From: Bacteroides faecichinchillae JCM 17102
GTDB lineage: Bacteria; Bacteroidota; Bacteroidia; Bacteroidales; Bacteroidaceae
NCBI RefSeq assembly: GCF_000614145.1
Contig: NZ_BAKK01000010.1
Location: 62,001 to 126,000, forward strand
DNA length: 64,000 nt
Direction: 5' to 3'
Under the pieces are notes generated by a model that saw nothing but the letters and a program-made list of their open reading frames with translations, was not told where the DNA came from and did no database searches. The translations under genes were made by a program, and so were the position numbers. Position 1 is the stretch's first letter, and every line of letters starts with the position of its first letter. Below, piece after piece: positions 9,923 to 21,047 of this stretch.

Positions 9923-12900
9923 TTAGCTATTTTTAGTTCGGTGACTTATGCGTCTTTTAAGTTTTTCCAAGACATAATATACACAAGGGATAACCATCAA
10001 ACTCATCAAGGTGGAAGTAATTAAACCTCCAATCACAGCAATAGCCATTGGGGAACGCAGAGAAGCACCTTCACCAAAATCGAATGTCATTGGGAGCATT
10101 GCCAAAACGGTAGTCAGCGTAGTCATAATGATGGGGCGGATACGTTGTTGTCCTGCTTCTACAATGGCATCGGTCAATTCCATTCCTGCCTGGCTGAGCT
10201 GATTGATACGGTCTACTAAAATGATAGAGTTATTAACAGCAATACCTCCCAGCATCACAATACCAATAACTCCCATCATGTTAATGGTCGTTCCTGTGAT
10301 GAAGAAAAGTAAGATAGCACCTACCACCGCCAATGGAATTGTCAGCAAAATCGTGAAAGGATGCAACAATGATTCGAACTGAGAAGCCATCACCATATAA
10401 ACTAGTACGACAGAAAGTATCAAAGCAAACAATAAGCTATTCATAGACTCTTGCCGCTTCTCTTCTTCTCCGGTAACCGTGATGGTATAATTAGCAGGCA
10501 GATCAATTCCCTTAACCGTTTGACGTACTTCCTCCGCCACCTTATCCAATGATTTACTGGCATCCATATTTGCCATTACTTTACCAATACGGCTTTGATT
10601 ACGGCGTAATATCTCTTTAGGAGCTTGTCCATGAGTAATTGTAGCTATTTCCTGCAATAAAAATTCCTGCGTACCACTTTTGATAACAAGCGATCCGAGA
10701 GAACTCAAAGGTATGTCAGGAACTTTAATTACGATATCACGCATTTCACCACGATATTCCATTTTACCAACTTCCTTACCACTTAATTGCTGCTTTAACT
10801 GTTCAATTACCGTAGCAACACTCAAGTTATTAATGCCGGCTATGGTACGGTTGATGGAAATCACGACTTCCGGAGCACCATCTTCAATAGAAGTACTTAC
10901 ATCGTAGATTCCATTTACTCCGAGCATTTTTTCTTTTACTTCCTCAGTAATTACCGCTATCTCATCCAGTTCCTCTCCTTTAACTTCCACAACAATCGGA
11001 GCTCCTTCACTACCTAAAAGCGAACTCAGAGAATTTTCATCCTGTCGGATCGTTACTTCCAAACCATCGGGATTCTTCGCAGACTCAACAAATTGAGCTA
11101 TAACTTTTTCCGAAGAAAGAGTACACTCAGGAGATAGTTTTACTTTCATCATTGCCGTATTCTCTCCTTCAAAAATAGCATTTTCAGATCCACTTCCTTC
11201 TCCGACATGACTATATATTGTACATAACGAATCACTTCCAACAATAGCATATAGCAATTCTTCCAAATTACCAACAGCCGCAGAAGTACGCTCCATTTGT
11301 GTACCTTCTGGCATTTTAACGACAGCAGTAAAAGCCTTACTCTCAGCCCGCGGCATAAATTCGGTTCCAATGAATGGAGTCAGTAACCCCGTCACAACAA
11401 GTAATAATACTGCCACTCCAATCACCCACCAACGATGCCATACCAATTTACGAAGTATTTTACTATATCCCGTCATACGGATTGATTTCACCTCTTCCAT
11501 TTTCACTTTCTTACCGGAAAGTTGAATATATAGCATCGGAATCACCAAAATAGCTACAAATAAAGAAGATAAAAGCGAAAAAGTAACCGTCCAAGCCTGA
11601 TCCTTAAACAATTCTCCCGAAGCTCCGTGAAGATAAACTATCGGGAGAAATACTACGATAGTCGTCAAGGTAGAAGCAATCACCGCATTGGCAACTTCCG
11701 CCGTTCCGGTAATAGCAGCATCCTTAACACTCAGTCCCTTCTCCTGATTTCGAAATATACTTTCGATAACCACAATAGCATTGTCCACCAACATACCCGC
11801 TCCAAGAGCAAGTCCACCCAATGTCATAATGTTCAGTGTAAGTCCATTGAAGAACATCAGATTGAAAGTAGCCACAATCGAGATGGGAATAGCAAGACTG
11901 ACAATTAATGTTGTTCCCATTCGACGAAGGAATATGAACAATACAACAATTGCAAGAACTACACCCAATAAAGCACTGCTTTTCACTTCTCCGATCGCAC
12001 TCTTTATAAACGTACCTTGATTGGAGATTACCTGAAAATGATAACCGGGAAGCGCATTCTCTATCACAGCTAATTTACGAGTCACCTCATCCACCACTTT
12101 CACCGTGTTAAAACGCATCTCCTTATAAATAGACAAGCCAATGCTACGCTGACCATTTATACGTACGATATTCTCCGGACGAGCATTCATAAACTGCACA
12201 GTTGCTATCTCTTTCAAGAAGATAGGAGCTTTATTAGCATCAGTTGTTTCGGAAGAATTGTTTCCGGAAGTTCCCTGTTGCTGAACCGGCTTATACCCAA
12301 CAATCAAATCCTCAAAATCAGCTTCCGTTGTGAACAAACTCGAACTTTTCACCAAATACTGCAAACCCAATTCACTGACTTGTCCCCCGGATATACTCTG
12401 GTTGTTGGATTCGATACGGGAAGCAACATCTTCTATTTTCAATTGAAATGCGTTTAGCTTATAAGGATCTGTTTGAATGGTCAACGTACTCACTTCTTCC
12501 CCCGAAAGAGTTACTTCAGCAACACCTTCCAAACGGATCAGCTCATTACGGATATAGCTTTCGGCTATTTTCCGCAATTCCGCCATATCTGTAATACTCT
12601 GATGAGACATACCTACCAGAACTACCGGTGATAGATTCGCATCATGCTGGGTAATCTTCAATTCAGTGATATCTTTGTTTTGAGCGAACGGATTCATTGC
12701 CTTCTGCAAATCGAGGAAAGCTTCATCCATATCCTTTGTCCAAGTATATTCTACAGTAATACGGGCCGTCCCTGCCTTTATCACGGAAGAAACCTGTGTA
12801 ACGTCACTCTGCCGGATAGCCATAGCCTCCATGTTTTTTACAAATTGTTTTTCGATTTCTTCAGGTGGACGTTCTCCAGCCTTCAGCTCGATAAACAAGC

Positions 12901-13033
12901 GGGGATTGTTCAGATCGGGCAATAAGTCTACACTCAATTGATCGTATGATACTTTTCCCAACAACAAGAGGGCAAATACAACCATACAAATTGTAACCGG
13001 ATTGCCTACTGCAAATTTGATTATATTTTTCAT
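9923..13033 (-). CDS. RND efflux transporter permease
   Basis: 1036 residues, normal for the AcrB/SwrC-type RND superfamily of inner-membrane proton-driven pumps. TM1 follows KFAVGNPVTICMVV. The first TM cluster carries GAGMLVDNAIVVIESIF (about residue 405-420), the acidic relay position of the family. The second cluster carries GGIAVNNSIILVDRI and the C-terminal motif GQQRIRPIIMTTLTTVLAMLP. The two periplasmic porter domains are complete. It sits 47 bases downstream of the adaptor gene and 2 bases before the RND-ABC fusion, so the two RND proteins may form a heteromeric pump sharing one adaptor and outer-membrane channel. The substrate is unknown. Confidence 0.9.
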   Translation of the reverse strand: MKNIIKFAVGNPVTICMVVFALLLLGKVSYDQLSVDLLPDLNNPRLFIELKAGERPPEEIEKQFVKNMEAMAIRQSDVTQVSSVIKAGTARITVEYTWTKDMDEAFLDLQKAMNPFAQNKDITELKITQHDANLSPVVLVGMSHQSITDMAELRKIAESYIRNELIRLEGVAEVTLSGEEVSTLTIQTDPYKLNAFQLKIEDVASRIESNNQSISGGQVSELGLQYLVKSSSLFTTEADFEDLIVGYKPVQQQGTSGNNSSETTDANKAPIFLKEIATVQFMNARPENIVRINGQRSIGLSIYKEMRFNTVKVVDEVTRKLAVIENALPGYHFQVISNQGTFIKSAIGEVKSSALLGVVLAIVVLFIFLRRMGTTLIVSLAIPISIVATFNLMFFNGLTLNIMTLGGLALGAGMLVDNAIVVIESIFRNQEKGLSVKDAAITGTAEVANAVIASTLTTIVVFLPIVYLHGASGELFKDQAWTVTFSLLSSLFVAILVIPMLYIQLSGKKVKMEEVKSIRMTGYSKILRKLVWHRWWVIGVAVLLLVVTGLLTPFIGTEFMPRAESKAFTAVVKMPEGTQMERTSAAVGNLEELLYAIVGSDSLCTIYSHVGEGSGSENAIFEGENTAMMKVKLSPECTLSSEKVIAQFVESAKNPDGLEVTIRQDENSLSSLLGSEGAPIVVEVKGEELDEIAVITEEVKEKMLGVNGIYDVSTSIEDGAPEVVISINRTIAGINNLSVATVIEQLKQQLSGKEVGKMEYRGEMRDIVIKVPDIPLSSLGSLVIKSGTQEFLLQEIATITHGQAPKEILRRNQSRIGKVMANMDASKSLDKVAEEVRQTVKGIDLPANYTITVTGEEEKRQESMNSLLFALILSVVLVYMVMASQFESLLHPFTILLTIPLAVVGAILLFFITGTTINMMGVIGIVMLGGIAVNNSIILVDRINQLSQAGMELTDAIVEAGQQRIRPIIMTTLTTVLAMLPMTFDFGEGASLRSPMAIAVIGGLITSTLMSLMVIPCVYYVLEKLKRRISHRTKNS

Positions 13034-13080
13034 ACGTGTTTCCTATTTTCGAGAGGTGTGTTTATCATCAGACTAATGAT

Positions 13081-14142
13081 TTACTTTTGAATCTTTACTT
13101 TTGCGTTTTCTTTCAATGTTTCAAAACCTCTCACTACCAGATTATCGTTTACATTCAGACCGGATACAACTTCAATGTTGTATTCATCCTCCAGTCCAGT
13201 TTCCAAATTACGTATCTTTGCAGTATTTTTCTCAACTATATATACATATTTCCGACGACGGTTAGACAGAATCACATCTTTGGAAATAATAATAGAACTA
13301 TCGGCTCTATCTACCACAATATCTGCTTTAGCAAACATACCCGGACGCAGTTTCAGTTGATCGTTATCAATCAGGACTTTTCCCTTAAAAGTACGCGTTT
13401 CCGTACTAATTGCCGGAGATAATTCGCTGATTTTCCCTTTTAGTGTATCACCAGGTATGGTATAATGAGTGACATATACCGGTTGTGATTCTTTAACATA
13501 GCGAATACTGCTTTCCGGCAGATTAATATCCATATACATTTTGTCATAAGCCATTAAACCTACCATTGGTTTACCTTGTTCGACCTTACTATCAGATGTA
13601 TAATGAGGTAAATCAACAATAACACCATCAAACGGAGCTATTACTTTCATTTTCTCCAGATTGAGCTGAGCATTATCATAATCGTAACGTGCACTGGTTA
13701 CTTTTACTTCCGAATTCCGCATCTCACCTACGGTAACCCCTCCTTTTTCATAAAGAGCTTTTTGCTTGGTTTCTTCTTGTTCAGCTATTTCGAGGCTTAA
13801 CTTCTTAGCATCAATAGCAATTCCATTTTCATACTCTCTATCTTCCAGTTTTATAATCAGTTGCCCTTTACTCACTCGGTCACCCATTTTAAAAGGTTTC
13901 CCAGTCTTCGGATTGTTCTGAAGTTTATAACTCCCGCTCATTTCTGAATTCAAAGTCACCCCATAAGTAGGCTGTACTGTCCCTGTTGTATTTATTAATT
14001 TACTGATCGAACCTTTTTTCAATTCGATGACAGATACCGGAGTAGCAATATCATTAGGTGCATTTTGTGGCCTTTCACCACAGCTAGTTAATGATATAGT
14101 TGCTAATAAAGTAGATGCAATTAAAATGTGATACTGTTTCAT
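13081..14142 (-). CDS. RND/ABC periplasmic adaptor (membrane fusion protein)
   Basis: 353 residues. A lipoprotein signal ends in ISLTSC (Cys at about 21), so the protein is anchored to a membrane lipid. The order is typical of HlyD/AcrA-type adaptors: a lipoyl half (about 60-100, KMGDRVSKGQLIIKLED), a helical hairpin (about 105-165), a second lipoyl half (VIAPFDGVIVDLP), a beta-barrel domain (about 205-275) and a C-terminal membrane-proximal domain (VVSGLNVNDNLVVRGFE). It links inner-membrane pumps to the TolC-like protein encoded 7 bases upstream. A single adaptor in an operon with two RND genes and ABC parts is unusual and suggests sharing. Confidence 0.9.
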   Translation of the reverse strand: MKQYHILIASTLLATISLTSCGERPQNAPNDIATPVSVIELKKGSISKLINTTGTVQPTYGVTLNSEMSGSYKLQNNPKTGKPFKMGDRVSKGQLIIKLEDREYENGIAIDAKKLSLEIAEQEETKQKALYEKGGVTVGEMRNSEVKVTSARYDYDNAQLNLEKMKVIAPFDGVIVDLPHYTSDSKVEQGKPMVGLMAYDKMYMDINLPESSIRYVKESQPVYVTHYTIPGDTLKGKISELSPAISTETRTFKGKVLIDNDQLKLRPGMFAKADIVVDRADSSIIISKDVILSNRRRKYVYIVEKNTAKIRNLETGLEDEYNIEVVSGLNVNDNLVVRGFETLKENAKVKIQK

Positions 14143-14149
14143 GGCCTGC

Positions 14150-15646
14150 TTATTTTTTATCGATCATATCTTTCATTGGAACAATAGGACTATTTGTATC
14201 AAAGTCATACAATGAAAGAATTTTGAGGTTAAGTAATTCTATTCTATAATTAATCAATGATTGCGTATAAGCGATTTTCTGATTTGAAAGCTGAGTTTGG
14301 AATTGGCTCATTTCCATACCGGTAATATCTCCTTCACGGTATCTGGTCTGATTTAAATCATATGTCAATTGAGCGTTTTTCACATTTTGCTCAGCAATCT
14401 TAATTTGTGTCCGAAGATTTTCGAGACTACGCCATACCTGACGGATATTTAGTTCAATATCCACTTTCTCTTCGTGAAACTCAAGCTCATTGATCTGTTG
14501 AGCTATCTGCTGTGCTTTAATTCTTGCTTTTTTCTCACCCCAATCAAAGATAGGAACAGAAAAGCTAACTGAGACACGCGGATTTTGCGTCGGATTATCA
14601 AACATCTTATTCAAATTCTTATTATCACCAGTCAGTCCGAAAGATACAGATATATCTCCTTTAAATTCATTCATAGCCTTTGTCTTGATCATATCAAATT
14701 CAAGTTCCTTGGTTTTTATCTCACGCTGACGAAGTTCAAGGCGTGAACCTAGACCATGCGTAATAGCTTGCTCTAAATTAACTTGAATCGGTTTAATATC
14801 AACTTCAGCAAACACAAGAATGTCTTCATCCAGATTCATTCCCAGTGTCTGTTTAAGTTTGTCTTTTGCATTCTCCAGACTAACCTGTCTTTCATCTACA
14901 GACGAACGTGCCGTAGCAAGATTCAATTCAGCTTGATAAAGCTCATCTTTGGCAGCTAAATCAGCTTCCACCTTATTTTTTTTAATTTCATAACTTTGCT
15001 GGACATTAACCAATTCTTCACGACTGATTTCCAGATTACTTTGTGCCATATAAACTGCATAAAACTGATCAGTAATACTTTTCTCCGTATTCAGACGTTG
15101 CAAAGCATAACTAATATTGGCATTTTCGTAATCATACTCAATCTGCTTCAATTCCATCTTCCGCTTGTTATAAGTGAAAATAGGCTGGCTTAATTGTAGA
15201 TAAAGATTATTACTAAATACTTGACTATTATCTTTTTTATCATCTCGAATTGAACTATTGTCCTGCCAACCAAATTTATTAATTAAAGAGATAGTACCAT
15301 CCGTCCATAGAATAGGCTGATCAATCTTGAAGGTTCCATTAGTATTAAAAGTTTCACCTGTATACCATTTCGAATTATAATTATCGAAAGACCTGTCTTT
15401 ACTATAACTCACCGGCATTAAATCCAATGAGAACTTCGATTTCAAAGAAGCTTTCTGAGCTAACAGATTCTGTTTATACCTCTCCAAATTCATATGAGAA
15501 CTACGAAGAGAAGGACTGTTCTCCTGTGCAATCTCCATTGCCTTGTCAATCGTCAAGGGGATTTGCCCTTGCGATGGCAAGGCAAGTCCCATAAAAATTA
15601 CGATAGACAAAAGCATCCTTTTTAATAGTTGTAAGTCACTTTGCAT
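14150..15646 (-). CDS. TolC-family outer-membrane efflux protein
   Basis: 498 residues with a signal peptide (LLSIVIFMGLALPSQGQ). It contains two outer-membrane-factor repeats: long helices starting at LTIDKAMEIAQENSPSLRSS (about 30) and again at about 280 (NLEQAITHGLGSRLELRQREIKTKE). The tail has an internal YDLNQTRYREGDITGMEMSQ motif, which is typical of TolC-like exit ducts. The protein would trimerise and complete a cell-envelope-spanning channel with the adaptor encoded just downstream (7-base gap). The start ATG at 15646 follows the M1-like gene by 22 bases. Confidence 0.9.
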   Translation of the reverse strand: MQSDLQLLKRMLLSIVIFMGLALPSQGQIPLTIDKAMEIAQENSPSLRSSHMNLERYKQNLLAQKASLKSKFSLDLMPVSYSKDRSFDNYNSKWYTGETFNTNGTFKIDQPILWTDGTISLINKFGWQDNSSIRDDKKDNSQVFSNNLYLQLSQPIFTYNKRKMELKQIEYDYENANISYALQRLNTEKSITDQFYAVYMAQSNLEISREELVNVQQSYEIKKNKVEADLAAKDELYQAELNLATARSSVDERQVSLENAKDKLKQTLGMNLDEDILVFAEVDIKPIQVNLEQAITHGLGSRLELRQREIKTKELEFDMIKTKAMNEFKGDISVSFGLTGDNKNLNKMFDNPTQNPRVSVSFSVPIFDWGEKKARIKAQQIAQQINELEFHEEKVDIELNIRQVWRSLENLRTQIKIAEQNVKNAQLTYDLNQTRYREGDITGMEMSQFQTQLSNQKIAYTQSLINYRIELLNLKILSLYDFDTNSPIVPMKDMIDKK

Positions 15647-15668
15647 ATAATTTGCTGTTTTTTAATAA

Positions 15669-18600
15669 TTATCGTTTTACTATTTTCACGGCATCTGCTG
15701 TGACAGATCTCAGTTTACACTCATCTGTCAGCACCACATGAATCGTGTCGGAATTGATAAAGTAGGTTCCGACTTGCTCCCATCCCTCATTGGCTTTTCT
15801 CAGATTAATATAAGCATCCTCCACACCGTCATCGTACATTACTTTAAAGTGATATTCTCCCCGGGCACGATCATTCCACCGCAATTCATTATCTTTGAAC
15901 ACATGATAGTATAGATCATACTGACCGGATTCCGGCACAGGAACTTTCCATGTAGCAGTCTGACTACCATTTCCACTTTTAATCACATAAGCCGATCGAA
16001 CATATTTCCCATAATAACGGTCATTGGTAGTAGCTGTCCATTGCAAGGGTGGACGCCACCAAGGTATACCGGTATATTTAAAGGATGTATCTTCTACCTC
16101 ATCCAGCCATTTAGGTAAAAGTCCCACAACGGCAGGAGTGGAAAGTGCAAAAAGAGTAGAATCTTCGTTATCCACAATGACTTCTCCCGGCAATTCAAAC
16201 GAAGATTCCGGCAATGTATATATACTATCTTTGACTATTCTATTTTGCTCTTGTCTGACGTTACCGATGGCTTGATCAATCACATTAGGAAGATTTCCGG
16301 AAACCATCGTATTAACTTCAACTCTACGTATCTGTTCTTCCCATACTGATACAAACTCTTTACTTGTGTGGGCAGGCATCTCTACCTTCTTACTTGCTCT
16401 AGGATCTTCCACAGCTTGGTTCCACCAGTCATTCTGACGAATATTGATATGAATAATTCCATCATAATCCGAGTTATTACTAATCAACATTTTCAAAACA
16501 AAAAATTCCTCCCCACCTCTATTGACAACTTTTGTCAGTTCAGGAGTCCCTATAGAATAAAAAGGCAACGGAGTCGCTTCTTCCCACTCTTTCAAAAATG
16601 AGCGGATATCCGCTTTACTTATATTTCCCAGTGTGTCAAGCATATTCTCGAACTTTATATTCAGGAACGTATTGCGTTTCAGCAATGAATACAGTGAATC
16701 CCTAAAAGCTTCTACACCTATATTTATCTCAGGAACGGCAAAAAGGCGACTTGCCTCCAATCCAACGATATTATTTTGTAAATCACGTAGTTCAACATCG
16801 GACAATAATTCTTTGAATGTATGCTTTTCCAACAATAAAATGGCTTTTTCATTATTACTGATACCATTAATTTCGCGCTCCCATCCCCTATTCTCCGATT
16901 TTTTCTGGAGATATAACTCGATGACCCGATTGGCTACCGGCCATTCAGAAGAAAATATATTATAACGGAAATTGTAAATTTGTGGAAAAAGAAAGTAAGG
17001 ATTTGCTTCCGTCGAAAGGTTAGTTCTCCCCCTGCTACCTAATGAAAAGTTGTAATTACCTTCCGATCGCATGAACGTCCAGCCAAAATTATTAAAAGTA
17101 CGCATCTGAGCTTCCACTTCACCGATTTCGCGATCGCTGTATTTTGACCAACGTATATGATTCTTCACTTCTTTTTTCACATCCAAATTCAACAAAGCCC
17201 CTTTTTCAGGCAACAATACCATTTCAGGCTGTACAGTTTCCTGAGCTTGGGACCAAGCATGTTCATAGCTGGCAAACTGTACGGGTATTTCAACAATGGA
17301 AAATCTTTTGAAAGGATATTCCAACTTATATTCCCGCCCTAATTGTTCTTTAAAGTTACGTATAAGTGAAGGAATTGTATCTTGAATGGAATCGAATGCC
17401 GCAGTAAAATAGTCATGATCCTCTATATGCCAGATACTATACAACACACTGTCCGAATAGACACTTTTCTGCTGATAGTTTCCTATAATCAATGATATTG
17501 TTTGAGATGGAAAATCTCCTTTAAATGTATACACGCCTTGTTCATCACTCTTTCCTTCGCCTTGAGATAGAGGGATCAATCCCGGAAGAGGTTTTACTTT
17601 CAAATGATAATTACTAAAATAGGTTTGTTGCCAATCCGGACTTTTGTCGCTATAACTTGTTCCCGCACGAGGATACCAATAAGTTTCAGGAGTCAACAAC
17701 AAATAATCTTTTGTTTGGAAACTATACTGCTTGTCAATATTAAACAGGAACTTCTTTCTAGAAGCCTGCAACATTTCAGGAGGAATATCCAGATAGCAAA
17801 AAGAGTTGTCTATTTGTCCATTATACTTAAATATAACGGTAGCAGTATCTCCTTTTGCTATATTTGTACCAAAGTCCACTAATACAATTTGTCTGTCGCG
17901 CTTAAATTCGAGCGGTTGTTCACCCGAAAGAACGGAATGAATATTTAAACCCGGATTCAGACAAAATGTAAATACGTCAGATGATTTCAAAGCTATTCCC
18001 TTCATTGTAACTTCCGACGAAAATCCGTCAGGATACTGTTCTATCGAAAGATCATACTGATAAATAGCCATTTTAGGTGTATCAACATATTGATTATTAA
18101 TATTCGTATATATAGTCCGTATGTTACCTTGATATAAAATCGAATGTATATGCCAATAACCAAATGTGAAACTCAATAAAATGATACCGATAGAAAGAAA
18201 CAGCCATGAGTAATTACTCCTTGACGAATTAGGCAATCGCCGGAAGAGACAAATGGTAGCAAAGATAAAAGCCAATCCGGCAGACAAATAGATAGCCCGG
18301 TGATTCAAGATCACCCCCAAATTAGAAAAACCGACAATAGTCGATTTTACTAATGGAAGCTATAAGCCATATAATCAAAAAGATAATAAAACTTATCTTC
18401 AATATAGAATACGGTCAATCCGATATAACCTAATAATATGACAAATGTCAATGCTTGATTTTTCAGCACTAGCATTAAGAAAATAGACAGACCTATAATA
18501 AAGACAAGGGTAGGCACACTGATCAAAAAGAAATAAATGATGTATGCCATCCAGTCTACCTCCCCAGATGTCAGGTTAAAAGCTATTGTAATACCGATAA

Positions 18601-18976
18601 CAATCAGGTTCAAAATCAAAAAGACCCGTAAGTTCCCCCAAATCTTACCAATAACATATTCTGCGTTACTTAAAGGACGGACATAAAAAACTTCTGATGT
18701 ATCCAGTTTTTTGTCTCTTTTCAGAAAATCAGAAGCCAGAAAGATGGCAATAACCGCCTGCCCTGTATTCAACAACAATAAAATTAAATAAGGTATATTC
18801 GAGGGTATGGAAGTAGCAATCCAAAGTTCTCCCATATCTTCGGATACGAACAACATGAAATTTAAAAAACTAATGATTCCTACGGCAAGTACCGTAAACA
18901 CCCTAAAGAACCAACTTCTTATTAATAATTTACTTTCATATTTTGCTACCGATTGTATATTAGATATAAAAGTCAT
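15669..18976 (-). pseudogene. ABC-2 permease / M1-peptidase-like fusion, frameshifted
   Basis: Two open stretches form one gene of about 1100 codons. 18350-18976 (208 residues) is an ABC-2 permease half with about six TM segments and stops at YSFH. The next frame continues from about 18355 (LVKSTIVGFSNLGVILNHR) through more TM helices to 15669. One missing base near 18355-18358 restores the fusion, a known Bacteroidetes layout of ABC permease plus M1-aminopeptidase-like domain. In the M1-like region I find no HExxH zinc motif, so that part is probably non-catalytic. The last about 100 residues (SGQYDLYYHVF to TADAVKIVKR) resemble a golvesin-type domain. It overlaps nothing and lies 15 bases after its ATPase gene. 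A sequencing error is possible. Confidence 0.7.
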
Positions 18977-18991
18977 AACAGCATATCATGT

Positions 18992-19885
18992 TTAGTCATT
19001 TGTCCAAAGGTTTAATTGATTCTCCATATAATATACATAGGCATGTTCCAAATTTGGGGGAAATGGTTCAGCTTCGTATCCTTCCACTTTATCTGTAACT
19101 ACTTGTACCTCCCACCCCGTTCCTGACGGAATAGTAGAGATTACCGGATATTTTTTATCAATATCATGCAACTGGTCACCATTAGCTTTAATTCTCCATA
19201 CCTTACCCTCTGCTATCTTCAGCATTTCTTGCGGAGAACCATTAAAAGAAACTTGTCCCCGGTTCATCAACGCCATATCATTACAGGTACTTGAAATATC
19301 ACCTACAATATGAGTTGACAAGATAATAGTCACATCATTCTCACTGACTTCAGATAAAAGATTACGGAAACGAATACGCTCTTCCGGGTCAAGTCCGGTA
19401 GTAGGTTCATCTACAATAATTACTTTGGGATGGTGTATCAAAGCTTGCGCAATTCCTAAACGACGTTTCATACCTCCCGATAATTTATTGGCATATCGTT
19501 CACGAACATCGAACAGTCCTACGTTTTCGAGCATTTCATCCACTGCTTGCTTTCTCTGTCTGCTATGGGTCATTCCGGACAGACGTGCCGCATAATCAAG
19601 AAATTCATACGTCTTATACTTAGCAAAAAAACGGAAATCCTGAGGGAGATACCCTAAAATACCACGGATCTCTTTCCTATCTTTCATTAAATCATATCCA
19701 CAAATTTCAACTTGCCCGGAAGTAGGTTCCATAAGAGCTACAAGGATACGCATTAAAGTCGATTTGCCGGCACCGTTAGGTCCTAATAGTCCGAACATCC
19801 CTGAAGGGATTTCCAAATTCACATCTTTCAATGCATGGTTTCCGTTAGGATATATTTTATTGAGGTTTTTAATAGTAATACTCAT
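18992..19885 (-). CDS. ABC transporter ATP-binding protein
   Basis: 297 residues. It is a complete nucleotide-binding domain: Walker A GPNGAGKST at 35-43, Q-loop YLPQDF near 80, signature LSGGMKRR at 135-142, Walker B VIIVDEPTTGLDP from 155, and the H-switch in LSTHI. A C-terminal accessory domain of about 80 residues follows. It should energise the ABC-2 permease encoded 15 bases downstream. Its sequence closely parallels the ATPase fused to the RND pump at 5211-9920 (shared SGMFGLLGPNGAG or TGMFGLLGPNGAG, and ERIRFRNLL), so the operon holds two related ATPases. It is the first gene of the operon, with a -7 box about 34 bases upstream. Confidence 0.92.
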   Translation of the reverse strand: MSITIKNLNKIYPNGNHALKDVNLEIPSGMFGLLGPNGAGKSTLMRILVALMEPTSGQVEICGYDLMKDRKEIRGILGYLPQDFRFFAKYKTYEFLDYAARLSGMTHSRQRKQAVDEMLENVGLFDVRERYANKLSGGMKRRLGIAQALIHHPKVIIVDEPTTGLDPEERIRFRNLLSEVSENDVTIILSTHIVGDISSTCNDMALMNRGQVSFNGSPQEMLKIAEGKVWRIKANGDQLHDIDKKYPVISTIPSGTGWEVQVVTDKVEGYEAEPFPPNLEHAYVYYMENQLNLWTND

Positions 19886-19918
19886 GACGTGTTTGTTGTC
19901 CTATGTTGTAATGGCCGC

Positions 19919-19926
19919 TAAAGATA
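19919..19926 (-). promoter_or_regulatory. Bacteroides -7 promoter box for the export operon
   Basis: The minus strand reads TATCTTTA, one mismatch from TAnnTTTG, 34 bases upstream of the ATG at 19885. No other good promoter box is seen between the following genes, which are separated by 2-47 bases, so transcription of 19885 to 4482 as one unit is inferred. Confidence 0.5.
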
Positions 19927-20068
19927 GACTTTATTTACATAACACAGGCAACAAACACGATGATTAACATACATTAACAACGCAATAACCTTTCAAGCCC
20001 TTTGGTTCTGCACCCAATTCATAATCACAAACACTAATGTCCGAAATAGAATTCCGAAACGTTTTTAA

Positions 20069-21047
20069 TTATTTTTTAATCTTTGTGCAAAGATTCGGTT
20101 TACCAATCACCCGTTCGTAATTAGAAGGCGATGGGCACAACCACTGATAGACACACTCACAGCAGGGTTCTTCATTACGAATATGTAACCATGCGTTCCC
20201 TTCTGTCAATTCCCGATACACTAGATCATGGGAGAATTGTCAATCATACCTATCGATTTATCGTTCAGATTAGCATACACCTTACCATCCGGTTCTATAT
20301 ACAGCTTACCAAAGTCAGCAATATTGAGTGTCTGACGTATAAAGGAATGCGAGATTCGGATTGCCTGCCTGTCTGCCCACACTTTCACTTGTGGCAATGC
20401 ATGCAACGCATCTTCAACAGTGACATAAAGCATTACCGGACAGATCGTCTGCAATGCCTCCACCTCTTCTGCCAACTGAGGAATAGCGAACAGATTGCCC
20501 ACTAGCGAGATTTCCAAAAGATACGGCGACTGCCGGGCATTCCGGGCAAAATGCACGACCCGCATCCGTCTGCAACAGTTTCAGTTGCCGACGGATATAT
20601 TAATTGCCTATGCAGCCATTCGTCTCCGGACGCGCTCCCATTCAGATAAAACACAATATTGTGTAAATTCTGTATCACACTCCCATCAGTGCCTTGCCGA
20701 TGTAACCACTCATAATACTGCACTCCGTCTTGCAATTTCAGCACAGGTTTCAGTGACACAGGGCAATTATTAACGTCATCATTCTCCACCAATTTACCGC
20801 ATTCTTTGTCTACCACTTGCCGAATCCACTCGTTCACCTCCGGCTGTCGCAACGTCTCTTCTGTTAGCTCCACCCGATACAGATTGTCGATATCATTTAT
20901 CCACTCTGTCAATAACCGCAACGCTCCCACATTCTTAAAAGAGACCTGTGCGTGACTGACTGCATGATACAGTAATCCTTCCTCTCCTTTCAACCACATA
21001 AAGGTATTCGGAGATAAAACTAACCAATATTTCTTCATTGTATTCAT
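20069..21047 (-). pseudogene. Pseudo-rSAM/SPASM partner protein of GG-Bacteroidales system, two frameshifts
   Basis: The gene reads in three frames: 20502-21047 (MNTMKKYWLVLSPNTFMWLK to the Cys-Gly stretch DGCGSC), then 20221-20565 from about QSPYLLEISLVGN to DNSPM, then from about 20225 to TAA at 20069-20071. The last piece encodes a SPASM-like tail with PCCECVYQWLCPSPSNYE and a final Cys. These features match the pseudo-rSAM family that accompanies GG-Bacteroidales peptide maturases (TIGR04150, by recall): SPASM-type Cys but no CxxxCxxC cluster. One missing base near 20531-20550 and one near 20225-20227 (ATGATC for ATGGATC) restore the frame. The start overlaps the maturase stop by 4 bases. 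Confidence 0.75.

Noticed and set aside
15669..18320. Active M1 aminopeptidase
   Set aside because: No HExxH motif in the M1-like region.
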